From: G963663495 sp963663495
GTDB taxonomy: Bacteria > Bacteroidota > Rhodothermia > Rhodothermales > Bin80
Direction of reading: 5' to 3'
DNA length: 64,000 nucleotides
Assembly (NCBI GenBank): GCA_963663495.1
Contig: OY760427.1
Location: 1,364,001-1,428,000, forward strand
Notes under the pieces: generated by a model
Databases searched by the model: none
What the model was told of the DNA's origin: nothing
The model's input: only the letters and a program-made list of their open reading frames with translations
Made by a program: the position numbers and the translations under genes
Shown here: in pieces, positions 9,418 to 18,639 of the stretch
Layout: each line of letters opens with the position of its first letter
Numbering within the stretch: position 1 is the first letter of the stretch

Positions 9418-11338
9418 GTGTTTGCCAGAAAAAGGTAGGAGGGCTGAAAAACGGCGAAACAAGGCCGTTTGATACTCGTTCTATCCATCTGTAAGCGTTA
9501 CGGTTACAGATGGATATGAGCCATACCGTATTTGCACATTGCAGATTATTCAGCCAGCGTGTCTCTAACGAATGTTTGGCCAAATCCTTCTGTTTCGGGC
9601 GTTTTCATCGATATAAGGCCCCTTGGGGCCGATTATTCATACGATTAATACCATGCGGATTGTAGAGGATACACAGTTTAAGCTCGGGCAGGTCCCCATT
9701 GAAGAGATAACCTTCCACCCCAAAGACCGGGACGATATACCGGCAGTGCTAAAAGGTCTGCAGCACCTGTATTGCGACCCAACGGCTCGGCAGAAGATCT
9801 TTGAGATCCTGGAGAAGCAGTTGCTTCCGAATATTGATTTGCAGCGTGGTCGTCCGGGGATGGCACTTTGGCGCGTCTTTGTCTTGGGGGTATTGAAGCA
9901 GGCCCTCAACTGCGATTTTGATCGTTTGAGGAGCCTGGCCGCCAATCATTTGGAGGTGCGCCAGATGCTGGGGCATACGAATTTCTGGGACGAGCCTGTC
10001 TATCAGCTGCAGACCGTTATTGATAACGTGAGCCTGCTAACAGCGGACATCCTGAAGCAGATCAACGATGCGGTGGTGGCTTGCGGTCACCGATTGGTAG
10101 AACAGGAGCCAGAGGAGCCGCTTCTTGGCCGGGTTGATTCGGCGGTGGCCAAAGCGAATGTGGAGTGGCCTACGGATGTTCGTTTGTTGTGGGAATCAAT
10201 GCGGTGCCTGATTCGGGAGTTGCATTGCGCATGTGAGGCGCACAGCCTTGCGGGCTGGCGCAAGGCTGTGTACTGGAGTCGTACCTTGAAGAAGGCCTTC
10301 AACCGGGTGCGTACGCACCGTCAGTGGCGTGATGAGTCGAAGGTGAGAAAGTATGTGAAGATGTGTCGTGTTCTGATTGAGCGTGCGGAGAGCAGTGTCA
10401 GCGTGTTGAAGGAGAAAGACGCGGATCTTGAGGAGGTGTTGCGGTACTTGGCAGATGCACAAAGGCAGATAGATCAAGTAGATAGGCGTTTGTTGAAGGG
10501 GGAGGTGATTCCGCATGATGAGAAGGTATTTTCGATACATGAGCCGCATACTCGTTGGATCACCAAGGGGAAGGCGGGGGTGATTGCGGAGTTGGGTCTG
10601 CCGGTATGCGTGCTGGAGGATCAGCATCAGTTGATATTGTGGCATCAGATACTGCACGAAGGGGTGGATTCGGATATGATTGTGGGGTTTATGAAGGAAG
10701 CGAAGGATCGGTATCCGGCGATCACATCGTGCAGCATGGATAAGGGATACTCATCGGTAAAGAACCGTAAGGCGCTGGAGCCGGTGTTGGACACGGTGAT
10801 CATGCCGAAGAGGGGTAAGTTGAGCAAAGCGGACAAGGAGAGGGAATCCGATCCGAAGTTTGTGGAGGGTCGTCGTCAGCATCCGGCAGTGGAGTCGGCG
10901 ATCAACAATTTGAATCATCGGGGCCTGGGTTTGATACGGACCCGTGGCAAGGAAGGCTTTGTTCGAACGGTGGCGCTGGTAGTGGTAGCGGCAAATGTGC
11001 ACCGTATCGGACAGATAGTGAAGCGGAGCGAGGAGCGACGAAGGCGGTGCGAGCAGGCCCGCAAGCGCGCGGCGTAGGTACTCGCGCGAGCGTCTTCAGC
11101 ACAGAATCAAGGTAGCCTGCAAGGGCGAGAGGCCAACGTATGTTCATGCCTCGCTGATGGACGACAAAAACACGTCTGATCAACGTCAAAACCCTAGGAT
11201 TGCCGGCGTGAGCGGACAAAGTCGGCACCGTTACCGTCGAAAAATCCTTGCTGACTTGTCATTCCGATCCCCAATTCGAATTCCAGCCCCCCACTCAGCC
11301 AAGAGTCGCTCGCAAGACCATACTTTTCTGGCAAACAC
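9418..11338 (+). mobile_element. ISNCY-like element, copy 1
   Basis: A 1921-bp element with ends GTGTTTGCCAGAAAA and the complement TTTTCTGGCAAACAC. It is flanked by the 7-bp direct repeat TATCTTA at 9411-9417 and 11339-11345. Copy 2 (36430-38350) has exactly the same length and lies in the opposite orientation; copy 3 starts at 63508. Confidence 0.9.
9653..11077 (+). CDS. ISNCY-family transposase (copy 1)
   Basis: A 474-residue transposase. The N-terminus (FKLGQVPIEEITFHPKDRDD), the RGRPGMALWRVFVLGVLKQA segment at about 80-100 and the VRMLGH/QLQTVIDNVSLL region are those of the ISDol1-type group of ISNCY. The catalytic core shows RVDSAVAKANVEWPTDVRLL, SCSMDKGYSS and a late PAVESAINNLNHRGL segment that supplies the glutamate. 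ATG at 9653 is preferred; an in-frame TTG at 9623 would add ten residues. The gene is nearly identical to copy 2, so amplification is recent. It appears intact and may be active. Confidence 0.88.
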   Translation: MRIVEDTQFKLGQVPIEEITFHPKDRDDIPAVLKGLQHLYCDPTARQKIFEILEKQLLPNIDLQRGRPGMALWRVFVLGVLKQALNCDFDRLRSLAANHLEVRQMLGHTNFWDEPVYQLQTVIDNVSLLTADILKQINDAVVACGHRLVEQEPEEPLLGRVDSAVAKANVEWPTDVRLLWESMRCLIRELHCACEAHSLAGWRKAVYWSRTLKKAFNRVRTHRQWRDESKVRKYVKMCRVLIERAESSVSVLKEKDADLEEVLRYLADAQRQIDQVDRRLLKGEVIPHDEKVFSIHEPHTRWITKGKAGVIAELGLPVCVLEDQHQLILWHQILHEGVDSDMIVGFMKEAKDRYPAITSCSMDKGYSSVKNRKALEPVLDTVIMPKRGKLSKADKERESDPKFVEGRRQHPAVESAINNLNHRGLGLIRTRGKEGFVRTVALVVVAANVHRIGQIVKRSEERRRRCEQARKRAA

Positions 11339-11439
11339 TATCTTAGGAAATCGCATCTTCAAACAAAAACACCCCGATTCAAGGGTTTTGCAAAAGGCTC
11401 TTTATAAAAAGCACTTTATGTGCTTCAGTAGTAAATGAA

Positions 11440-12897
11440 GGGAGTTACATGGCTGAGTGCCACGCGTTTTCGCAGGAGTTATTTTTTGTGCTTTGGTGGT
11501 GCAGACAGGATGGCTTTCGCCAGTTTTTCATAATCGGTTCCCGCTTTTCACGAACAAACTGCAATTATTTCAAATAACTCAACACGTGGGTATTCATGCT
11601 ATATACTTTCCATATATTAGGGAGTTATATATCACAGTGCCATGCCCGAAACGGTTAGTGCATACCGCAATATCACATACAGGCTGTTGCCCGGAAGTCG
11701 GAGTAACGCCAAGCAACTTGCTGGATTAGCGGGTGCGTGTAGGTTTGTGTGGAATGCCATCCTCGCAGAGCAGAGCGAGGCCTACAAGAAAGCGAAAGAG
11801 GCTGGAGAGAAGCCGCCCTCGGTAAGCTTCTTCTCGCTGGGGAAGCGGTTCATGGCACTGCGCCTTACGGTCGAGTGGCTACCTGAATACTCCTTTGGTG
11901 TCGTTAGATACACATTGAAATATCAGGCGGATGCATGGAAGGCATTCTTCAAGGAGGGTAAGAGAAGACCGAGATTCCATTCCAGACGTGGTAGTACGCC
12001 TTCGTTCACGATCCCGGATAACGTAAGGGTTCGGGATGGCAAGCTGTATATCCCGAAAGTGGGATATATGGCGCTCCGCAGGCGGGGAGGCAACCCGTAC
12101 CCTGATGGTATACCCGTCAAAGCCACTGTAAAGAAGAACGCCGGCAAATGGTATGCTGTCATCTGCTACAAGATGGAGGCACCTGTAATAGAGGATACCG
12201 GCGGTGCTGTAGGCATTGACCGTAATTGCGGGCAGGTCGCTATGGTCTCCACAGAGGGCGATACGAGCATTATCAGACAACCGGATACCAAGCGTCTTGA
12301 TGCCAAGTTGAAGCGGCATCAGCGAAGACTGGCGAGACAGAAGAAAGGCTCCAACCGTCGTAACAGGCGGAAGCATAGCATCGCCCGCATACAGCGCAAG
12401 CGTGCTACCATCCTCAAGAATGCGAACCACCAGGTAAGTCGCAGTATTGCCAATTGCTCCTCCACGGTGATACTGGAGGACCTGAAGATCAAAGCGATGA
12501 TACGTTCAGCTAAGGGGACGATGGAGAGCTTTGGCACAAACGTCAGACAGAAGTCTGGCCTCAACCGTGGAATACTGCGAACAGGTTGGGGCCAGCTGGA
12601 TCAGATGCTGGGTTATAAGTGCCGCAAGGTGATAAAGGTTACCGCTGCCTATATCAGTCAGCGGTGTTCTGTGTGTGGGCACACAGAAGCGAGTAACCGT
12701 AAGATACGGAGCAAATTCACGTGTATGTTCTGTGGACATGCGGATCTTGCAGACCTGAATGCGGCTGCAAACATACTGGCCTCCGGGATTGGGGCTTCTG
12801 CACGGCGAGGGGCGTGTTCGGGTTACCGACCCCTATGACCCGTGAAATTGATACTAGTGCCTCACTGTGTACAGTTGGTCACTCACGTATATAGTCC
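11440..12897 (+). mobile_element. TnpB-only element, copy 1
   Basis: The left end starts GGGAGTTACATGGCTGAGTG; the right end finishes CACGTATATAGTCCC. About 200 bp of conserved non-coding DNA precedes tnpB. The element joins the remnant of the second TonB receptor directly at 12898. No tnpA gene (Y1 or serine recombinase) is present. Confidence 0.75.
11642..12838 (+). CDS. tnpB: TnpB RNA-guided nuclease-like protein (copy 1, altered C-terminus)
   Basis: A 398-residue TnpB. The split RuvC-like triad is present as GIDRNCGQ (D), VILEDLKIKAM (E) and ADLNAAANILASG (D), with a Cys4 zinc ribbon (CSVCGH ... CMFCGH). The helix-turn-helix N-terminus begins MPETVSAYRNITYRLLPGSR. Relative to copy 5 (42630-43880), a 2-bp insertion in GGGGCGTGTTCGGG shifts the frame after SARRGA, so the last 26 residues are replaced by about eight. 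Those residues are beyond the zinc ribbon and RuvC core, so activity could survive. Such proteins cut DNA guided by an RNA read from the element's 3' end. Confidence 0.88.
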   Translation: MPETVSAYRNITYRLLPGSRSNAKQLAGLAGACRFVWNAILAEQSEAYKKAKEAGEKPPSVSFFSLGKRFMALRLTVEWLPEYSFGVVRYTLKYQADAWKAFFKEGKRRPRFHSRRGSTPSFTIPDNVRVRDGKLYIPKVGYMALRRRGGNPYPDGIPVKATVKKNAGKWYAVICYKMEAPVIEDTGGAVGIDRNCGQVAMVSTEGDTSIIRQPDTKRLDAKLKRHQRRLARQKKGSNRRNRRKHSIARIQRKRATILKNANHQVSRSIANCSSTVILEDLKIKAMIRSAKGTMESFGTNVRQKSGLNRGILRTGWGQLDQMLGYKCRKVIKVTAAYISQRCSVCGHTEASNRKIRSKFTCMFCGHADLADLNAAANILASGIGASARRGACSGYRPL

Positions 12898-13139
12898 CTA
12901 ACAAAGCCAACGAAGGAGAAAGAAAGCACGGCACCGGGAGCGGGTATACGGATGGCAAAATTGCCGGCTGCCCCTGTTGTTGTACCTATGTCAGTGTCTT
13001 CAATGGTCACTGCCACGCCTGGTAGTGCCGCTTGAAGGACATGATCAATGACCGTACCGGTTGCAATGACCTGCGCGTGGAGGGCGTGCGTTGCAACTAT
13101 AGTGAGCAGCAGAGTGGTCCAAGGTGCGGAATGTTTCAT
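12898..13139 (-). pseudogene. Second TonB-dependent receptor, N-terminal remnant
   Basis: The first roughly 78 codons of a receptor very close to the one at 2479-5307: signal peptide MKHSAPWTTLLLTIVATHAL and the start of the carboxypeptidase-regulatory-like domain up to SFSFVGFV. The frame then runs into the right end of TnpB element copy 1. The plug and barrel are gone from this site. It is a diverged duplicate, not a recent copy, as about one base in ten differs. Confidence 0.88.
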
Positions 13140-13322
13140 TTTCTTGTCACGCCGGATATCCGAATATACTGCACCTCACATGCGCTTTGGAAGTACAGCC
13201 GATGACTGCAAAGCCTTGTGCGCTCCAATGACGCAAGAGGACTTGACTCGGGATATATTGTCCCTGGTCAGGCGTTCAACGGACATTCTATATAAGAAGT
13301 ACTTTATGTGCTTCAGTAGTTA
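13140..13322. promoter_or_regulatory. Divergent upstream region between TonB remnant and Fic gene
   Basis: This 183-bp region is homologous to the upstream region of the intact TonB receptor (5308-5460 continuing at 11401-11439). The segment ACTTTATGTGCTTCAGTAGT occurs at 13300-13319 and again at 11413-11432. It now also serves as the leader of the fic gene, so that gene may use a promoter that evolved for a receptor. Confidence 0.5.
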
Positions 13323-14801
13323 ATGAAAGGGACTGGTAAAAGGTATATCTGGAAACCGGAAACCGGGATCACTGACTTTGATGTTGATCCAACGACCCTT
13401 GGGGTGTCCGAAATCCCGGGTATCCGGGCGATTTGGGCTGATTTGCAGGACAGCTTGAGGGGAACGCGTCAGCTCTTCGACTTCACGGAGAAGCTGAACC
13501 GAAAGTGGGCTATTGAGACGGGTATCATTGAGCACATCTACGATATTGACCGTGGTGTTACGCAGACGCTAATTGAACGCGGGCTCCGGGAGGATATTCT
13601 TGGCCACGGATCAACGGACAAACCGCCAGGATTTGTTATGCAACTACTGCGAGACCAGGAGGAAGCACTGCACGGTATCTTTGATTTTGTAAAAGGTAAT
13701 CGCGATCTGTCTAAATCATACATCAAAGAATTGCATGCTGCGCTGCTTCGCAGCCAGGATACCACCGAGGGAATTGACGGCCTTGGGCGTGCTGTGGAAT
13801 TCAAGGTGATCAAGGGTGCCTGGAAGAAGCTTCCTAACAATCCTGTCCGGGAGGATTCCACCTTCCATTACTGTCCACCGGAGCATGTGGAATCGGAGAT
13901 GGATCGATTAATTGACCTCCACACGAGCCACGTAGCTAAGGGCGTGCCGGGTGAGGTCCAAGCGGCTTGGTTGCACCACCGATTTGCGCAGATTCATCCA
14001 TTCCAGGATGGCAATGGTCGTGTAGCTCGGGCGATCGCCTCTTTGGTGCTGTTTAAGGATGGACTCTTTCCGCTTGTGATTACAAGGGATGATCGCGGAG
14101 TATACCTGGACGCTCTGGAGGCGGCTGACCAGGGAGATCTCAAGCCACTGATTGGCCAGATTGTCAGTTTACAGCGGGTTCAGTTCCGTGAGGCCAATCA
14201 GGTCTCTGCTGCGGTAATAGCGGAAGATGATGTGGGGGCGTTGATGAACGACTTGGCCAGGAAGGCCGAGAATATACGCGCCGAAAAGGTGGCCGAGCTT
14301 GAGGAGGTGTTTAGGTTGTCCGGTTTGATTGAAGACGATCTTTTTGAGCGATTGGATGAGCTCGCGCCCCGCATCAAAGAGCGCCTTGGCCTATTAGCCC
14401 CCGGCGCGCGCGCAAACGTGACGCGATCTGATTCCGAGACTGGCCACTATTTTCGTTCACAGATCATCAGGAACGCAAAGCATCATGTCGGATACTTTGC
14501 CAATACTTCGGTTTATCGCGAGTGGGTTGCGCTTCGGATGTATTGGACGCGACGTAGTCGACTTGTTTTTGCGTTCCATGGCATTGGGCAGCCCTTCAAC
14601 GGCAGTCTTATTTGCGCTCCGTTCCTGGAGTTTTCAGACAAGGATGCTGATGATGCCCCGCGGATCAGTTTCGTACCGTTGGTGGACGAGGGGTTCGAGT
14701 TCTTCTACAACGAGAGGCAAGCCAGCCTGCATTCCCGGTTCGTATCGTGGCGTGAGGAGGTACTCAAAGTCGCTTTGCGGGAGTTGACGCAAAACCTGTA
14801 A
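13323..14801 (+). CDS. fic: Fic-domain protein (probable AMP-transferase)
   Basis: A 492-residue Fic protein. The catalytic loop HPFQDGNGRVAR lies at residues 225-236, with the histidine and the phosphate-binding GNGR intact. The flap region with EFKVIKGAWKK and the upstream Fic/DOC N-terminal part (about 35-110) fit the long, chromosomal class. KWAIETG at about 61-67 resembles the S/TxxxE(G/N) inhibitory helix motif, which would make it a self-inhibited class II enzyme. The C-terminal 200 residues hold a predicted winged-helix-like region and a stretch I do not recognise. The enzyme should add AMP or a related nucleotide to a target protein; the target is unknown. A possible alternative is a role as a toxin, but no antitoxin gene is adjacent. 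Confidence 0.9.
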   Translation: MKGTGKRYIWKPETGITDFDVDPTTLGVSEIPGIRAIWADLQDSLRGTRQLFDFTEKLNRKWAIETGIIEHIYDIDRGVTQTLIERGLREDILGHGSTDKPPGFVMQLLRDQEEALHGIFDFVKGNRDLSKSYIKELHAALLRSQDTTEGIDGLGRAVEFKVIKGAWKKLPNNPVREDSTFHYCPPEHVESEMDRLIDLHTSHVAKGVPGEVQAAWLHHRFAQIHPFQDGNGRVARAIASLVLFKDGLFPLVITRDDRGVYLDALEAADQGDLKPLIGQIVSLQRVQFREANQVSAAVIAEDDVGALMNDLARKAENIRAEKVAELEEVFRLSGLIEDDLFERLDELAPRIKERLGLLAPGARANVTRSDSETGHYFRSQIIRNAKHHVGYFANTSVYREWVALRMYWTRRSRLVFAFHGIGQPFNGSLICAPFLEFSDKDADDAPRISFVPLVDEGFEFFYNERQASLHSRFVSWREEVLKVALRELTQNL

Positions 14802-14905
14802 GGATGTGGACTGACCAGAGGGCGGTGGCACGAGGGTCATTGGCGTGTTATGGATTCGTCGGGCATCGGGGAATCCCGAAGGGCCAAGTGGGGAGCGTAT
14901 AATAT

Positions 14906-15375
14906 GGGAGTTATATGGCTGAGTGCCACGCGTTTTCGCAGGGATTACTTTTTGTGCTTTGGTGGTGCAGACAGGATGGCTTTCGCCAGTTTTTCATAAT
15001 CGGTTCCCGCTTTTCACGAAAAGACTGCAATTATTTCAAATAACTCAACACGTGGGTACTCATGGTATATATACTCCATATATTAGGGAGTTATATACCA
15101 CAGTGCCATGCCCGAAACGGTTAGTGCATACCGCAATATCACATACAGGCTGTTGCCCGGAAGTCGGAGTAACGCCAAGCAACTTGCTGGATTAGCGGGT
15201 GCGTGTAGGTTTGTGTGGAATGCCATCCTCGCAGAGCAGAGCGAGGCGTACAAGAAAGCGAAAGAGGCTGGAGAGAAGCCGCCCTCGGTAAGCTTCTTCT
15301 CGCTGGGGAAGCGGTTCACGGCGCTGCGCCGCACGGTCGAGTGGCTACCTGAATACTCCTTTGGTGTCGTTAGAT
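14906..15375 (+). mobile_element. TnpB-only element, copy 2, truncated by IS1380
   Basis: The left end GGGAGTTATATGGCTGAGTG and about 200 bp of leader match copies 1 and 5. The element ends abruptly at 15375, where an IS1380 left end begins. Confidence 0.85.
15108..15375 (+). pseudogene. tnpB: TnpB N-terminal fragment (copy 2)
   Basis: The first 89 codons of TnpB, matching copies 1 and 5 to PEYSFGVVR. The gene is then cut by the IS1380 element; the few codons beyond come from IS1380. None of the RuvC motifs remain. Confidence 0.88.
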
Positions 15376-16432
15376 CCTCTCTTATTCATAAGGGAGTTAA
15401 GTGGCGGGGAATCGTCGTTTAATATTATGGTGTAATATGTTGACTATACACGGGTTGAATGGACTCTTGCGCGACGCTCTAACGTTTAGAAACCCCAATA
15501 CCCATTCACCCTGTAACACACCCGATGCAAAATCCCAAATCCAACCTTCTGTTCGCTTGCCAGTTCAATAAATCCGTTAAAGTTGTACACTCCAAGACCG
15601 ATAATCTAACATCGGATGCGGGCGTCATTCCTATGCGCCTGCTCATGGTGATCAGCACCTTGGCATGCCGACTCGCTTCCGCGCTTAAGGACAATCGGTC
15701 CCAAGATCGGATTACGCATAGCCTTGAGGAGTTAGTGTGACAGTACCTGCTGCAACATGTGCAGGGGTGGGGACGTCAGTCAGATGCGGACAAGCTTCGA
15801 AGGGACCCCGCCATGTGCGTGGCCACTTCTTCCAAAAGGGGTAGGGAGGGCATTACAGGACGATAGGTCCCTGGCATCCCAGCCAACCATGTCTCGCTTC
15901 GTGCACATGTTGGCCGGGAAAAAGAATTTCAAGAAGTTGCGCCTTTTTGCAGAGACATTCGCCATGGAGCACCTGCTGCAGCGTGGTGGCGGGAAGCGCC
16001 GCCCCGAGGTGGTCTTTGATGTGGACGGTGTACCGGTAGATACGCATGGCAAGCAGCAGGGCAGCAAGTGGAACGGGTATTACAAGCGCACTATCTTTCT
16101 GCCCCTTATCGCCATATGCGGTGAGTCGGGCGACATGTTGGGGGCGGAATTGCGAGGGGGCACGCAGAATGTGGTGAAGGACTGCTACGGTTTCATTCGA
16201 CGCATTGGGCTGGCATTGCGTGAACATGTGGCCGACAAGGTCATTGTCCGATTGGACGCAGGCTTCAACAGTGGAGAGTTATGTGATAAGCTGGAGAACG
16301 ACCGTATCGGCTATGTGATGCGTCTGAAAGGAAACGATGTGATTGACGGGCTTGCGGCGCCTCATTTGGAGGGTGATCAGCCGTCGGACGAATGCTACCA
16401 CGAACTGCGCTACCGTGCAAAGGTATCCGTCC
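15376..16432 (+). mobile_element. IS1380-family element, copy 1, right part missing
   Basis: The left end CCTCTCTTATTCATAAGGGA and the leader match copy 2 at 21471. Homology stops at about 16432, after codons for CYHELRYRAK, so the catalytic glutamate region and right end are lost. Confidence 0.82.
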
Positions 16433-16437
16433 GGTGA
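15525..16437 (+). pseudogene. IS1380 transposase, 5' two thirds, with stop and frameshift
   Basis: The N-terminal part (15525-15740; MQNPKSNLLFACQFNKSVKV, then LTSDAGVIPMRLL) ends at a TGA where copy 2 has CGG. Further on, the frame passes from RDPAMCVATSSKRG to SLASQPTMSRFVHMLAGKK through the same CGA-TAG-G junction seen in copy 2. The first catalytic aspartate (VFDVDGVPVDTHGKQQG) and second (VRLDAGFNSGEL) are present; the last third is missing. Confidence 0.85.
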
Positions 16438-16609
16438 AGTACATTATAACCGAGGGTATTTACTCTCTCAATTAGAGTAAGTTAGAGCGCGGTTCGAAGG
16501 TTTATAGGCTACCGTTGGTTGGGTGTGCAGGAGTCAAGTACCTAACAGCGTATTCGCAGACCCGTACACGGATCTATCGGATGACCCGGGCGCGCCTGTT
16601 TAGGGGCTC

Positions 16610-18251
16610 CTATGCCGCTTTCTTGACGGTAGCTTGCTGCAAGTCCCGACTAGCTTTCCAATGATGGGGCAAGAGTTCAGCCATGCGGTCGGCAGGATGT
16701 GTCGGAAGACGGCGTAGTACGTCGGTAAGCCATTCAATCGGGTTTGTCGATTGCAACTTGCATGTGGCAAAAAGAGAGTACAGTACTGCGGACCGCTGCG
16801 CTGCCGCATGCGATCCCGCAAACAGATGGTTTTTTCGACCAAGCGCAATCGCTCGCATCTGGTTCTCGACCAGATTGGTATCGATCTCAACCTTACCGTC
16901 TTCCAGGTAACAAGCCAGCTTCTCCCACCTGTTGAGCATGTACCCCACGGCTTCATCCCATCCCGCACTCGGCCGGTGCTCACTACTCTCCTCAAACCAT
17001 GGCTTCAACTTCTCCAGTACCGGTCGTGCCTCCTCCTGTCGTACCTCCACACGCCGAGCCGGACCAGCTCCCTCCTTACGCAACCGACGCTCTATTGCAT
17101 ACAACTGCCGGATTTCCTCCATTACATGGCGCACCTTCTTGGGCTCCTTTTTCCTGCAGTCATAAAACTTGCGACGCGCATGCGCCATACATCCAAACAG
17201 CTTTATCCCGCCCCGCGTACCAAACGCATCGTACACCACATACCCGTCGGTTTGCATCGCCCCTCTATATCCGCGCAAGAATTCCCACGGTCCAGCGCGC
17301 GCACGGCTCGGGCTGTAATCCATCATCACCACCTTCGCCCGCGGTGCCAGGTATACCCAAAGATAGCCGCGATGCGTCTTTCCTTCGCTTTTCTTCCCTT
17401 TCTTCTTCGGCTTTTGCACCGGGATCGTTGTCTCATCCACCTGCAGATACCCGCTACGAAGTACCTCCTTAGGCAACGCATCTCCTAACGGACCCAGATA
17501 CGTCGCTACCTTCGCAATCCAATCCCCCATTGTAGCAGCCGATAGCTTCACGCCATGGCGCTGAAACTTCTTCCGCAGCCGGTATAGCGGCATATGATCC
17601 ACATATTTGGCTACCGCCAAATATGCCAACAACCCCGGACCCGCCTTTCCCCTTCGGTATAACACGCTTCGGCAACGGCGCTATGACCACCCCCTTGCGA
17701 GGCTCCTTGCAGACAACCTACTTCGGCCGCACAATCCGTACTACCCTCGTGAAGCCCGGCACATATTCCAGGTACTCCGTTACTTCCTCGCCGATGTACT
17801 TCATACCCGCGGTGCTGCCCTCCGGTTCAAGGCGGATAACCTCTCTGGGCAGATGGTCCAGAATCGGCCCGCGCACCGGCTTGTTCTTCCCACGCCGCTT
17901 GCGCTTTACCAGGACATACTCGTCCTCCTCCTCGGGCTCAACAGCTACTGGTTCCTCTCCAAACATCCGGCCTTGCTGCGCATTGTCCGCCGGTGTGTAA
18001 CGCTCACTCTTTTTGCCTCAGAGTAGGCGATACGCTTGTTCCAACCTGTCTTCCAGATGGCTAATCTTCGCAGCCATATCGGCAATTGTCGCAGCCTGAT
18101 CCGCGTTGTTCTTGGATAGACGATCGGCTTTTTTCTCCAAGCGACGGACCTGTTTTCGCAGATCCTTGTTCTCAGCCTCTTGGTTTCTTAGCCTCTGAAA
18201 AAGGACTTCACCGGCAGGAGAAGAGGGGGAGAAAGATGCCTTGGACCGCAT
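16610..18251 (-). pseudogene. tnpC: IS66 TnpC of a second, diverged IS66 type
   Basis: A TnpC different from copies A-C but with the same architecture: coiled coil (LRNQEAENKDLRKQVRRLEK), basic linker (LVKRKRRGKNKPVRG), then KYVDHMPLYRL, YLQVDETTIPV, MQTDGYVVYDAF and LVENQMRAIALGRKNHLFAG. It is broken by TGA in place of an expected Trp codon after EQAYRLL, by TAG after RIVRPK, and by a one-base insertion near 17660. No recognisable tnpA or tnpB remains beside it. Confidence 0.85.
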
Positions 18252-18639
18252 AATTCATGTACATGTGCGTCCTCCACAATGTTCCGGTTCTTCTCCCCAA
18301 AACCCATGTTTTTTGTCCCAAAAGACGCTGATTGCTGCCTGCATTCAGGCGCCTGGACGATAAGCTGCACACCACTCCGAAATTCCCATATCGGCACACC
18401 AAACCCGGCGTATAATCACCTTGCACTAAGCTCTACAAGCGGACTACGCAGACCAATGCTAAGCCCGCTTTACCATGTACTTTACCGTACGGATACTATA
18501 ATTCCCTATAATATCACATGCAGGTGCCGGCCACTGTGGTCTACGTTTCTTGATTGGCTGTTTTAATCCTCGCGGGACCTAATCTGGTCCCGCTCCATGT
18601 TGTCATGATCCTGGCACGGCATCATTGCCTGTGCCTTCT
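18252..18639. other. Intergenic stretch, no gene recognised
   Basis: 388 bp between the decayed IS66 tnpC and the oxidoreductase gene. Short open frames here have no recognisable motif. It holds two hairpins near its right side, one listed separately and one at about 18612-18634, both placed as terminators for the minus-strand oxidoreductase gene would be. Confidence 0.4.
18572..18593 (-). terminator. Possible terminator after the oxidoreductase gene
   Basis: A perfect 8-bp stem, GCGGGACC / GGTCCCGC, with a 6-base loop. Read on the minus strand it lies about 50 bp after the oxidoreductase stop. A clear T-run does not follow, so function is uncertain. Confidence 0.4.

Larger units (their letters stand above)
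5461..11400 (-). mobile_element. IS5-like element interrupted by IS66 and ISNCY-like insertions
   Basis: The two ends carry an 18-bp perfect inverted repeat: GAGCCTTTTGCAAAACCC at 5461-5478 and its complement at 11383-11400. Removing the IS66 (6935-9342, with 8-bp duplication) and the ISNCY-like element (9418-11338, with 7-bp duplication) leaves about 1.6 kb, a normal size for this kind of element. Comparison with the uninterrupted homologous region at 13285-13310 suggests a 3-4 bp imperfect target duplication (TCTA / TTTA). Confidence 0.75.

Noticed and set aside
11457..11640. A short tnpA gene in the leader of the TnpB elements.
   Set aside because: The open frames there lack the HUH motif and catalytic tyrosine of Y1 transposases and serine-recombinase motifs.
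13323..14801. Toxin-antitoxin pair based on the Fic protein.
   Set aside because: No small antitoxin gene lies next to it, and a likely inhibitory motif is inside the protein itself.
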